From Sphagnum magellanicum (lineage: Eukaryota > Streptophyta > Sphagnopsida > Sphagnales > Sphagnaceae), in NCBI GenBank assembly GCA_021904315.1, contig CM038924.1, positions 17,752,051 to 17,816,050 on the forward strand: a DNA stretch of 64,000 nt, read 5' to 3'. The notes under the pieces are model-generated. The model saw only the letters and a program-made list of their open reading frames with translations. It searched no databases and had not been told where the DNA came from. The translations under genes were made by a program, and so were the position numbers. Below are positions 47,044-59,523 of the stretch, piece after piece (within the stretch, counting starts at the first letter, position 1; every line of letters begins with the position of its first letter).

Positions 47044-50000
47044 GCTCCAAATCTTTTCTCTTGGTAATCTTTATTCTGTACCTGTAGAATCAAATAGTAC
47101 TGCACTTCCTTTTCCAAGATAATCCTAAGATCTACGAGGTATTCTTGTTACTGTACTTTCTTAGGAATCAAGCAGCAATTTCAATTTGATGACATATGGA
47201 TCACCAAGTTGAATGATGTGCAGAAGGAACACTTTCCAATTTGGACCAGCAGGAGTCACAGATTTTCCACTACTGCAGGTTTAGAGATAGTAAAACTGTT
47301 TATACGAGAAGTGAAAATCTATGTTTTTGCCCAAATGGTTTATTACATGTCCTCTATATCTGAACAGGTAAAGGTTGGCAGGTACATGAGAGGTTCAGGC
47401 AAGTGCCATCAATCCTCACAAGAGACAAGGATCCAACTTTTGAGACCACCACCACTGCTTGAATGCAGTGATGATGGAATGTATAAAGGTGACAAGAGGT
47501 GTAATCAAAAAAATTCCTCCACTTGCCCCATTTTCCCGACAGCAGCAGGTCTCCCTGAATGAAAGGTATCATCAGGGACACCTACTAAAGCAGTTCAATT
47601 TTTGATGTGGAGGGGGGGGCGGTGTTGTTATTGGTGTTGACAGATGGCTGTGTTAGATATATATTTTAATGTGGCCCCCAAAACAGCCCACCATAGGTAA
47701 CATAGCAGAGACAATTTCTGTAAACCAAAAAACCTTGAAATTTTTGGAAAGAGAAGATAAACCATTATTTATCATTCTCCCATTTCTGCCAATGCAGTTC
47801 TCTTGTCTTGTGCAGTTTGTTTCGTTTTTGTTCTAGTTCATGGCTTCTGTGTTGTTCCTTTTTCCTGGGTACATAAACTCTTTATCTAGAAGTTTGAAGT
47901 TGTTTCTTCATTCTAATTTATACCCTCTGTGGTGTTGTTCCCTTTTCCTAGTTCTTCTGCAAGTCCTTATTTGAAAGTTCTTTTTCTGGTTTTCTTAATA
48001 GTCAGTATCAGTGTTTTTCTGTCACCAAGATGTGAAAATTGGCTAAAAACACAGGAGTTACAAACACGGCTCTGAGAATCAAATGTCAATGAGTGCAAAT
48101 GAATGCATGAAGCTAAGGTGAGTTTTGCTCCAACAACCAGAGAGTAGACAAATGCAACAGCAAACTGACTCACGTTCCATGTATCTCTGGAGCACATTGT
48201 GAATTGCTGCATCTGAGCCACATTGATGTCTTGCTGATTTTTTGTTGGTTCTGGTTGGTGGTGGGGTTGGTGTGGTGATGATTCCCACTCTTCTTTTTCC
48301 TTGCATTGATTCTTCTCCCATTGCTGCAGCAAAGAACGCTTCAAAAGTATTGCAGCTGGCATCTTGCTCTTCCCAATTTCTCTACACAAATTTCCTCAAA
48401 ATGCAACCAAGGACAAAGAACTTCATGTACCAAGCATCTCTTTTCTATTAGGTGCTAGGTCATAGTTATACAAAGTGATCTGTGATCATAGCAGCCTAAT
48501 GGAAAGCCACTGACATAGGGCCTTGTTTCTTGTTGCAGGGACAATTGCTTTCCATTGGAGAGCTGCCAAGGGTGTTGAAAATATGTAGTCAATCATGTTA
48601 GGAACTGGAAACTGATGTTCTCATGAAAGGATGACATATGTCACTTCATGGTGAGTCTCAGTTTGACTCACAGCTAATGGCTTGACTGGTAGAGCTGTGA
48701 GATGACTGAGCAAGCTAGTTGGAAAAACATAATGAAAAGCTGAAGTGATCACAATAGCCTAATGGAAAGTTGTCCTAAAGCACTACCTCTCTTCTAATGA
48801 CCAAGAAAATCCCACTTTGAGTCTTCGTCTTCCTCTGCACCTCCTCCCTCTACTTTCTTTGATCCCTGAAAACTTCACTTTTTGTAACACCTTCGTCTCT
48901 TTCTGTCTTCTTCTTAGTTGTTGTTCCTGGCACATCTGGATTGGTAAGTCCCTGCAAAACATTGTTCTCTTCTCTGGATGTCTATTTGAAGAACTTATTT
49001 TGACCCAGACAAAACAGCTTTTGTATGTCTAGTTTTCTTTGTGCTTCATGCAAAGTCCTACAAGCTTTAATGATTGTTACACCCCTTGCCACAATGGTTT
49101 GAATTCTGTTTTTGAAATCTGTGGTACTTTTTGTTCATCTGTTTCTGCCTTGCTAATCAAAGAAGCTGATCCTGGAACTTGTAGATTTGACTTTGTAAGG
49201 GATCCAGTTTTTGGGGCTATTTACATGTGTGCATGTTCATTTCTTTCTTGTTCAGAAATCTGTGGTTGATCATCAGTATATTCCAGACATCATCAATCAA
49301 CCAAAGCAATCTAATCCTTTCTTGGTGACAATTCACAAAGGTTTATGAGGAGTTTCTTTGAAAGTTCTTCCCCTGTTCAGGTTATCTTCATGAGGTTCAT
49401 GTGGTTCTTTGAACAGTTGGTAGGAGATGAAGCATCAAGTGCAAGAAGAATTTTGGGGAATGGTTGCAGAGACATAAGTAGCTTATCCTCCTTATGAATT
49501 TGTTTAGCTCAACATTTGAAGAAAGATGCAGGAAGGAGAAGAAAAATAAGAGGGTTGGGGATGCAGAGCAAAGGCCAAGCTTTGTACAAGAATTCAAGGA
49601 AGCTGGATTTGTGAATACAAAAAAAGATCCAACAGCACAGAACTCTGTGGGTTTTTATTTGGAGTTGTTGCTGGTACTTGTGGAATGCTTGTGCTTCTCC
49701 ATATTCTGGCATCTGTGCAGTTGTTGCCTCTCCACCTCAAAATTGAACACTTCTCCATCATCTAGCATTTGAATGGTTGTTGCCACTCCACCTCTAAACG
49801 GAATACTGTACCAGATCTTTTGTCTGCAAACCAAGTTTTGAAAGAGAGCCAACAAGCAGCTTCAGCTCCACCACAGCTTTAGCCTGATGCTGATCCACCA
49901 CCTCCTATTGCTGCAAAGAAAAACAAGACAATGGGTGTCAAGTGTCAAGGCTTTAAGAGAGGAAACCGTCTTTCTTCATGTTTGTAGCAGCATAGCCTGC

Positions 50001-50577
50001 TATCATAGAGCTAAACATTCACATCTATTTCACCACTTGATCAAGCTCCTACTACTTAACGAATCTTGTCTTGCTGATCCCCAGGACACTGCAACAGCAT
50101 TGCAAAAATCATAAGAGCTGCCAATTTGATTCGCAACCTGCAGGCCAAGTCTTTTGTTGCAGACTTGGAAAGGGGTTTCGAAAAAGCACTTGTTTGTCAC
50201 TGCTCAGGCTAGTAGTGATCATGCATCCAAGTCTTGGAATCTAAAAATCATTTGATAGATGCAATCACATCTTTGTTGTCTAGACTTGCACTAATAAATG
50301 AGGTTTGGATAGAATGTAGCCAGCTGCTTCAGGAGGGTGCCTGTTGTTTGTGGCTCCACATGTTAATTGATCAAATCATGTGGATATGAATGTAAGATCC
50401 TACTTCTTGTACAGACTGCAAATGTAGATCACATTTCTTTCTCGTTGAATATTTTGACAAACCAAAATCTTTCAACTCTCTTGCCATCTGTTATCGCAGT
50501 GTAAGAGATATAACTCACCATTTAAATTCTCTGTGGCTCATTACAATGGAATAACTTTTGGATCCTCTGAAATGTCT
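47044..50577. other. Intergenic region between convergent bHLH and HSP90C genes
   Basis: Contains both 3' UTRs and no recognised gene. A frame continuing from the bHLH gene could use an acceptor at 47164 (GGAATCAAGCAGC). A G-run lies at 47611-47620. The word AGCCTAATGGAAAG occurs twice (48491 and 48757), a small direct duplication. Numerous short frames between 49.4 and 50.1 kb have no family resemblance. Confidence 0.4.
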
Positions 50578-53500
50578 CTAAATCTGAAGCAGATGAGCAG
50601 GGCTTTGTCTCTTCTTTCGTCCTTGTGATGCAGAGGAGGAGATTTGGTGATTACTATGGAGATTTCCACTTGCTGCCCTCCATGCAGCAAGAGCTAATGC
50701 CATCATCTCGTACACCTTTGATCCAAACTCTGGTGGATTGTCAGGCTGCATAATTTCAAACCGAATACAGGGTATGAGTTTCCACTCATGAATACGATCC
50801 TCCAAGCATCCATGACATGAGGCACAAAGTGCTAGAAAGACAGAGATGTCATTGAAAGATTAAAAAACTCACTGTGAAACCACTAGACATGAGCGCTGTT
50901 TCATAGAGAAGTTCCACCAACTGCTTAGCTTTTGGACTCCTTGGCCTATCTTTGCATACAAACTGTGAGACAAAAAAAGCAGGAACTGAGTTATGTACGT
51001 AAAGCTCCACATGACTTAAAAAGCATGGCATGATATTGTCTACACACATCAAGCTCACTTCTATCCTCACAAGAACTTTGGCAATAGGAGTCTACTTTAC
51101 ATTTAAATCCTCGATCATAGCATGGTTAGGGTTGATCTCTAGAACTCGTTGGCCCATCATATACTCCAGTTGCGAGTTGTCTGCTAGTGTTTGGGCCTTC
51201 ATTATCCTGTACCACCAGAGAATGACGAGAGAGAGAGTATAAGCACAGCAGGCTTTAACATATGAATTGTGAATTTCCTTCCCAACCCCAAAATAGACAG
51301 TTTTTTAAATCTGGAGACAAAATTATTTGTTCTGAAAACTTGGGCAACTGATCAATTGGCAACTTTTCAATGATGCAGATGAGGAGGATTTTTCTATGGC
51401 AACGGATCAAATTACCTTTCCATGTTAGCTGACCAGCCAAACTTGCCAGAAACAAGTACGCATGGTGAAGAGCTAATGCGCTTGGAGATCTGCACCTTAG
51501 CCACCTTGCTACCAAGATTCTGCTTTATCCAGTCACACAGTAATCTATACTCCTTTTCAAATTCCTTTGCTTTCTCCTCATCCTCATCCCCTGCTTTTTT
51601 TGCATTTTTATCAATTGAAATGATGCCCATTTGTCAGTTTTCCTTAACCATGGGTTTTCTCAAAGAGTGGAATTCATTCTGAACCCTAACATTCTCTAAC
51701 ATAAAAGCGACAATGCATGTGATCTATGACTCCAGGAGCAAACTTAAAATCACTTATACTACTACTAGGGCTGCTAAACTGTGTCACAGTTTTATATTGT
51801 CAATGAGCTTACCAAGTTCCAAACCTTCCTTACTGACATCTACAAACATCTTCTGTTTGTATGTATGCAGATTTGTGACTGCCACTTCATCAATTGGCTC
51901 CAATAAGAATAGCACCTGCCAGAAAAAAGACACCATGAGGTAACATCGAAACATGTAAAGCCAAAGAACATAATTTTGTGGCTTCTGTTTCAAACATGTG
52001 TCAAAGTTCTCTGAAAGATATTGACAAATAGCCAAGGCATGGATGATGTGACTAACTTGACTAGTCATGACAGAAAGTGTTCTACATGAAAAGCTGCAAT
52101 CAAAGCATGCAAATAAAATTTCTTCCAAATGACAAGGCTGGGTAAGACCCGCCACCCACCTCAAGGTCTCTCTTGAGAATCTCTTCCAAGAAAGGAGCTC
52201 TCTTTGCACTTTGGATCGTTTCGGCAGCCAGATAGTAGATTGCTTTCTGATCTTCCTTCATGTTTTTCACATACTGGTCCAGACTTATCATTTCATCCTC
52301 ATTCTTGCTTGAGTTGAATCTTAGCAAAGGTGCAAGTCGGTCATGATTTGCTGGATCTTCAATACAACCCAATTTCAAGTGCTTCCCAAAGCCCATCCAG
52401 AAGGTCTTGTAATCCTGCAAAGAAAATAAACACACAAAGAAACAGGCACCTATGATAAGCACAGGCACAACAGGCTGGCCAGAAAGACTTTATACCTATG
52501 AAAATTGCAGCAAAATATCCACAACAACTTTAAGGTGACACAACAAATGAGTGCCGCTATAACCCATGTTGGGCTTACATTTGATTTTGTTAATAACTGC
52601 TGGTTCTTTTTTTTTATAATATTTCAGAATTAGAGAAACAATGGTAACGGTCTTTGGGAGAAAAAAAATCAGAATTGCACAATCACTGGTTGCAGCTGTT
52701 TCAAAAACCTCAATGATCTGGTGGTTTTCATGCAAGAACCAGCAAAGAACTGTAGGTTTGTGGGTTGATTTTTTTTCCCAATATTTTAAAGAGAACTGTC
52801 ATGACTACCCACTGACTTCATCAGCTCCCAATGGTGGGTATAGATAATAAGTACATAATAAACAAACAGATAGAAAGATAAAGGAACACTCACTAGCATA
52901 ACTCACCCACCTGCTTCAAGGGACCATGACGCCTTCTACCCCTAATGGCAGGGATATCTTCTATTTGGTCTGTTTGTTATGATAGATTTATGTAGGCATA
53001 ATTTCCCTCCCATGCTTACGGAGTAGGCGTAAGAGCTCTCCTCTTTGCTAGGAGGGATATTCATGGGGACATGATGCCCTCCAAATACACTAGGAAATTT
53101 CTCTGATTGCTTTACAAATGCTGCATTATCTATCCTCCAAACACGTGATTCAAGGGCACTCCCAATAAGACAAACTGTAATGGGCCGTCATGTAAGAGGT
53201 GTTGCCCACATCCTTCAAGGCAATTCTGAGAGGAAAGATAAGTCTTTGCATGTTGCCATTCATTTCCAAAGAAGGGGGGAAATCGATCTTTTACCTCTCT
53301 GTTCTCACAAGTAGCAATTTCCTCAATCATGTCAAAAGCTCTTCTAACTAGATGTCTCTTCATTAAGGGGACCTGCAAACAAACATCCAGAGAGTATTAT
53401 GAGGATCATCAAATCTATTTCCATGACCCTTCACACAAATTAGCAATTCTAAACTCTCAGTTTTGAGTCTAAGAACAGCAGTAATAACTGGCAAAAGGAG

Positions 53501-56500
53501 TGATAATTGCACTTACAATGCGGCTCTCTTGCAGAATCTCGCGAGAAACATTCAATGGGAGATCATTCGAGTCCACCACACCTTTGATGAAGCCTAAATA
53601 GCGTGGGAACTGTGGACATGGAATGAGTGACAATGAGCAAAAAAAGCATGCCGATGTATTGCTGAGGAAGGATCATAACGTGACATTCCAGCTATCAATT
53701 CAAAGGACCAACCAACATCCCCTTAAGATTCACACTTCTACATCTGATCCAGTTTTTTCTTCACCAAAACTTATGTCCAAATTCAACAAATTGTACTGCA
53801 TTCCTCAAACAAGCAATGATTCCTCTTTCCAAATCTACGACCACTACACTCTCCATTCTATCAGCATGCTCTACTTCTACAACTCAGATAAGCACATTCT
53901 TGAAAAATGAAAATTGCTCTTCAGCATTACCAGCTCTCCATCAAACTCATCGGAGATGAAAACTCGTTTCACGTACAACCAGATGTTCTTTGTCTTGGCA
54001 CCCAGCATGTCCTCAGTGTTGAAGGGTGTCATGCTTGGAATGAACAGAAGGCTCTTGAACTCAATCTCACCCTGCGATATACATATGTGCAGAACTGTAC
54101 ATTTTATTTGCCAATTTTCAAATGTCTCTACCACAGATGAGGACTTACCCAACATTTACAAAACAAACAGCACAATTGCAATTCCACAACCTATAGTAAC
54201 TGAAAATTTTAATTTGTGAAACTAAAACAAAGCACCCATTATGGAACATCTGCCAAGAGAATGGCAACATGTACTGAGTTGAGATTGCCTTTAAAACAAA
54301 AGGTAAAATGACAGAACAACAGGACCTGAATGACATATATATCTCAACTGGCGAAAAAAGGTCTTCCTGTCTGCAAACCTTAGTGCTGGAGTGAGCATAT
54401 GTCTGAGGATTGACAGAATCATTGAAAGTCTTTTTGTAGAATGTGTTGTACTCCTCTGTTGTTACATCATCACGCAACTGCCACAATGCACAACAACATC
54501 AGAAGCTGAAGTTCCAGAAAAAGGAGATTCCTGATAGTCATCTAGACTGCACAAATAAAGATTTGGAACACCACGATTTGCGATACTCCAAGCAACATCA
54601 GCAGCATACGACATCTACTGTGAAGTGACAATATAGTTTCTTACAATCAGTGTCAAAGTCAATAAAACCATACCTACTCAAACAACATGGTTTCAGTACA
54701 TACATACCCAGATGGGTTTGGTTTCATTGGCAAGTTCCCAATCCCAGTACTTTTGTGTGGTTTTTCTCTTCCCATCCTGCAAATGAGCACATCCAAATAT
54801 CATGCTCTGTAGAGAATATTAGCCAAAAAGTTCAGATTTATGCAGTCTGAAACATGTAATTGTGCACAGACTATACACTCTTCTGCACTGGTTTTCAGTG
54901 TTTCTTCCTTTACCCGCCCTCAACCATACATAGAACTGCCAGTAGTCACAAACATTCTACAGAACTCCAAGTGGCCAGACCCTGACTGACTGACTGACTA
55001 GATGACTCCTATACCTATTCAGTTAGGCATGGACTTTCACTGCTACAATCCCAGAAAAGTAAACCACAGTTTCAACACCAATCTTAAGCACACTCTATCT
55101 TGAAAACAAGTGCAAGGGAGCATGGTGATACTACCTTTGGTCGTATTTTCTGTTGCCATGTGTAGATGGGGAAGGAAATAAACTGTGAATAGTTTTTAAC
55201 CAAGAGTTGGATTCTGGTGGGGTCTGCAAACTCCAGCTTCTCATCACTCTGTACACCAACTTGAGCTTCTTAGAGACAGACAGACTGCCCTAAGCAAGGC
55301 TACCCATTCATGGTTCATCACACCACAAACCTGCTGAGTAAACTGCTTCTCTCCAACAAGTTCCTACATTCCACATTTCCTGACTTTTGATCCATGCATG
55401 GAAAGCTATTTGGACAAGACCACAGTTCAAAATCATGTATTTGCAATGTAAAACATCCTGGAACCACAAGAGAAACTGTAGATGGGGTTCAATAGGAAGC
55501 AGCTTTGTACGATACCCTCAGATGGAGTGTGATGGTAGTCCCACGGGGAATAAGCTTTTTAGCATCAGTCTCTTCACGGATAGTATACACACTCGAATCT
55601 GCCTCAGCTTCCCACACATACTGCTTGTCGGACTTTGGACTCTTGGTTGACACGGTCACCTGACCAACAGTGCCAAAGAAACCAGTATAAATCACTGGCA
55701 CTAGTAGTACACCAACAACATCAAAGGAACTGAGAAAAACATGAGGTGCTTTCTTTTCAACTGTTAGATGTTCAAAGCTTGAGAAATAGAGATAAAGAAA
55801 TTCAGCCGAACCATTCAGCTGAGTTGACATGTAATGGGCTTTTTGCACTTTCCATGCTTTTGGTCATAACAACTAAGACACAATCAAACAACCCACACCC
55901 AGGTAGGTGGAGGGTGAGCAACTGCAGCCACCTACTAACCTACTTGGCAGACGTCATACCTTGTCAGCAACCAAGAAAGCAGAGTAGAAACCAACACCAA
56001 ACTGACCAATCAAATTATTTTCAGAATTTGCTTCCTTGTTATCCTGCATAAAAAAAGCCCGGGAAAGCTATTAGGGAAGTTGTGAGACCACAAGAAGGTC
56101 ACAAGAAGTGAAACAAGAACATCTTGACTATACATTACACTACAGAAATTTTCGTTATAAGACCTGAGAACTTCTTCATACCTAAACCCTAACCCCATCT
56201 ATGTCAACTGGGATAGAGAATTGAGCGATGACCCAGTAAAAAGGCGGTAGAGATTTCAGACGTGACAACATTTTCACAAACAGGAAAAATGAAGTGACCA
56301 AACCCAAAGAACAGAGAATTGAAACTGAAGAATTTGTATCCCACCTTCAAAGCTTTCAGAAACTTGGCAGTCCCACTATGGGCAACAGTACCCAGACTGT
56401 CCACCAGGTCTTGACGGGTCATCCCAATGCCAGTGTCACTGTGCATCTCCTCCAGAAAACAAAACCATCATTAAGCAATCTAGATTTCTCAGTCTCAGCA

Positions 56501-58087
56501 TGCATCATATATCCTGCCTCATGAGGACAAGAAATGCTCCATACTTCTCTTCTGGTCTCATGCAGCGGCCCAGAAAGACTACCTATGCTGCAATGATCAA
56601 TTCCAGATAGAAGCAATTGAGAAACTCATAAGAGAACTGAAGACAAAAACTAGTGACCAAGAGAAAGAGAAGACACGAAGGGGAAGGAGAAGAGAGAGAA
56701 CACCCAGAACATATGAATATCTCTCATAAGAATCCCAGAAGAAATGGACTACAAGTGTAGGAGTGAAGCTTAACATGAGCTTCTGTGTAATGAACTTCAA
56801 CACAAGCGCATGCATACCATGCCTACTACAAAACTCCATGTATCTGAAAGTCACTTTGCTGGCACTACCATTTGATGATGCATCAAATACAACAAAGGGT
56901 GTGTTGAGTATAGAAGAAGCATACGATATGGTGATGGTGCCAGACTCAAGATCAGGTTTTATGCGAATCTCAAGGTTGATATCAGGTTCCACCAGGCTTG
57001 GATCCATGTCACTCAAGAAGCGTACTTTGTCCAATGCATCACTTGCATTGCTGCAACAACCCACCCCCAACAAATAGCAAACATTGGGACCACTTCAAAT
57101 AGAAACTTTCTTAACAGAAACTCAGAAGAAGTCATCATCTCAGATCATTTCCAGAGACAAAAGAACATGATCCAAGTTTTTCCACCACTGAAAACAATAT
57201 GAGACAAAAGAAGTGTTGGAGATGGTTTTTTTTTCTTTTTTTTTCTTTTGGCAGTCACAGTTCTCACCTCACAAGCTCCCGGAGGAAAACTTCCTTGTGG
57301 CTATAAAGACTATGAACAATAAGGTCCAGCAATCGGCTAACCTGCAATGTGGTGTATCCAGCCAACAATGTCACCAAGGCAGCAGCAGTGGTGGTGGCAG
57401 TAATTGGAACAAATGGAGCAGCATAATCAACAGCTAAGCTTTGCTCTGGGATGTGTATCTAAAACAAACAGACCAGGAAGGGGAATTGGGGAAGATGTAC
57501 CTCAGCTTGGTACTGCAATTTTTCAACTAGTGCTTCTTTCTCTGGCGGAACAACAACAGCTGCTGCAGCTGCTTCACATCTCACACCACTGGCAATGGAG
57601 ACAACAGGAGGAGTTTTGGATCTCCGACTGAGCTGCTTTGGTGCAACAAACACAAAACTGAAAGCCACAGTCCTCCCTGAAACAGCTCTGGCACATCTGA
57701 TTCTTGTTGTACTCTGATGTCTGTATGAAAGGAATGAAGAAGGATGATGCTGTGTGAGAGCACCATCATCCACTTTCACTCTTGTTCTAGTTGTTGTTGT
57801 TGTTGTTGGCAATAGAGTTGTTGCAAACTGCCAGCAGCAGCAGCAGCAGCAGCAAAGGGATTAACAAACAAACAAACAAGCAAACACCGTCATGTTCAAC
57901 AAGACACAATGTTCAGGCCCAAAGCCCTCATATGTTGGTGGGTGACAAGAAGGAAGCTCATCAGTGACAACGACAATTTGCAAAGGCAAAGAAGAAGGAC
58001 GACAACAACAACAACAACAACAACAACAAAGAGACAAACAAGCAAGCTCCTTACAAGCTCCTTGAGATGGAAAACCTTGCAATTCAT
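50578..58087 (-). CDS. HSP90C: Plastid (chloroplast) HSP90 chaperone, HSP90C/HSP90.5 type
   Basis: Nineteen minus-strand exons, first 58087-58055, then 57827-57501, 57341-57268, 57050-56925, 56438-56345, 56043-55960, 55659-55516, 55248-55135, 54776-54708, 54477-54379, 54071-53931, 53609-53517, 53372-53295, 52414-52160, 51915-51813, 51590-51416, 51206-51101, 50962-50873 and 50745-50578, sum to 2373 nt (790 aa) with no frame break. Residues 1 to ~95 are Ser/Thr/Arg-rich, a stromal transit peptide. The GHKL ATPase follows: [19 protein letters not shown] (Mg/ATP Glu and Asn), DTGIGM, and [16 protein letters not shown] (lid). Middle-domain marks are [14 protein letters not shown] and [18 protein letters not shown] (catalytic-loop Arg). 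The dimerisation domain contains [23 protein letters not shown]90C folds stromal proteins and assists import. The charged linker is very short and the tail is basic ([15 protein letters not shown]) rather than acidic. Intron 1 separates an 11-residue first exon. Confidence 0.96.
57830..58030. repeat. CAG and CAA trinucleotide runs in intron 1 of HSP90C
   Basis: A CAGCAG run at 57832-57853 lies directly against the exon 2 acceptor and forms, on the coding strand, a CTG polypyrimidine-like tract. A (CAA)n/(ACA)n run of about nine units lies at about 58003-58029, near the exon 1 donor. Length change in the first run could affect splicing; this is inference. Confidence 0.85.
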
Positions 58088-59523
58088 ACTTGTGGAACTT
58101 ATATTTGATTTTCTCTTCTTCTTCTTCTTCTACGCCTTGTTCTCCCTCGCAAAAACCCTTGCCTGATTTGTCTTCTTCTTCTTCTTCTTCTTATTCTCCT
58201 ATTTTTCCTTTTTTTTCCTTCCCACGCATGCTTTTGGAGAAGAGAGAAGAGAGAAGCTTCAAAACTTGCAACTTTGGACAGGTTTTTAGGCCGCTATTCA
58301 CTCTCATCCCTGGCACTCGTTGCGAGAGTTTCCATCGACGACACAGAACGTGTCCGGCCTCCTGATCAATCGCCGAACTCTTCGGCAACACACAAAGTGC
58401 CGAAAAGCAATCACTGCCCACCATCCCAATGAGATTCAATTCTTCTTGCTACGTGCTCCTGCCTCCTCCATCACCCACCATCTATTCTCCCTTGTGAAGA
58501 CTTCTTCTTCAACGCCCACCATCTTCTTCCTTCACTTGTGAAGACTTCTTCTTCTTCTTCTTCATCATCATCGTCATCATCAACCACCACCTTCTTCTTC
58601 TTCCTTCCTTTGTGAAGCCTTCTTCTTCATCATCATCATCATGCACTACTATCTTCTTTCCATGTTTGTTGTTTGAGACACGTTTCTTGTGGTATTTTTA
58701 TATGTGCTTGAGAATCTTGTTGCCAAATGCGCTAGCTAGTGGTTTTGTTGTTTCCATTCCTTAGCTTGTTCTATGCTTCTTCATGCTTTTGCTTCTAGAC
58801 CAGAATTCTTATGGATGTTTGCACAAAACTCTCTCTCTCTCTCACAACTCACACACTCTCTCTCTCGCACTTCTCTTTCTCATATCTCTCAGTTGCTTGG
58901 GTCTTGTGGGTCATGTAAGTACTGATCTTTGGTGTTTGTGAACTTGGATTCTTGGGGTTTTTTCCCCTCGACTTCCACGGGGAGCGAACATCACACAAGC
59001 TCCTCCTCGTGCATGTCGAGTGCATTCAAGCTTTGAAAGGTGCTTTTTTGAACGCACCTTGCTTGACCAATTCGAGTTTCTTCGCGTTTTTTTGCGTTTC
59101 TTCCTGTGTTACATTTTTTTGGGGGGAGGTGTTTGCCAACTTTCTGTCAAATATCTCTCGAGGTTGAACAAGAAGAAGAAGAAACCCACTCATCAAAATC
59201 TCATCATACAAAACAGGAAGAAGGAATTTTCTTCAGAGAAATTGTTTGAAAACTGAATTGGGAGGTTGGATCTTCGTGTGAGGTTTTATGGCTCCCCCAC
59301 AATAAAAACCCCACCACATGACCAACCTCTCATACTCATACCTCCATCCCCACACAGTCTGTTTAAGCTCTGCAACAATTCCCAGTGCAAGTTTTTGAAT
59401 GGCAACAGCTTTTTCTTTGCAATTCTGAGTGCGAGTGTTTTGAATTGCATGGCTTTTTCTTTGGTTTAACAACTTGTGCAGTACTGAATTTTTTGGGGGC
59501 TTGGCTGGTTGTTTCTGGATCAG
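58088..59523. promoter_or_regulatory. Shared divergent promoter region between HSP90C and the MFS transporter
   Basis: The two start codons face away from each other across 1436 bp. The region is rich in CTT/TCT runs (58115-58135, 58170-58192, 58543-58562, 58590-58630), CAT runs, and a CTCTCT run at 58831-58868. GAAGCTTC at about 58251 and GGAATTTTCTTC at about 59225 resemble partial heat-shock elements (GAAnnTTC), fitting a chaperone promoter, but neither has three perfect units. The transporter ATG follows a CAG acceptor-like site, so its leader is probably spliced. Confidence 0.5.

Noticed and set aside
57896..58166. ORFs with poly-Val or poly-Thr
   Set aside because: Translations of the CAA/GTT microsatellite in HSP90C intron 1. 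Only the first 11 codons from the ATG at 58087 are used in the model.
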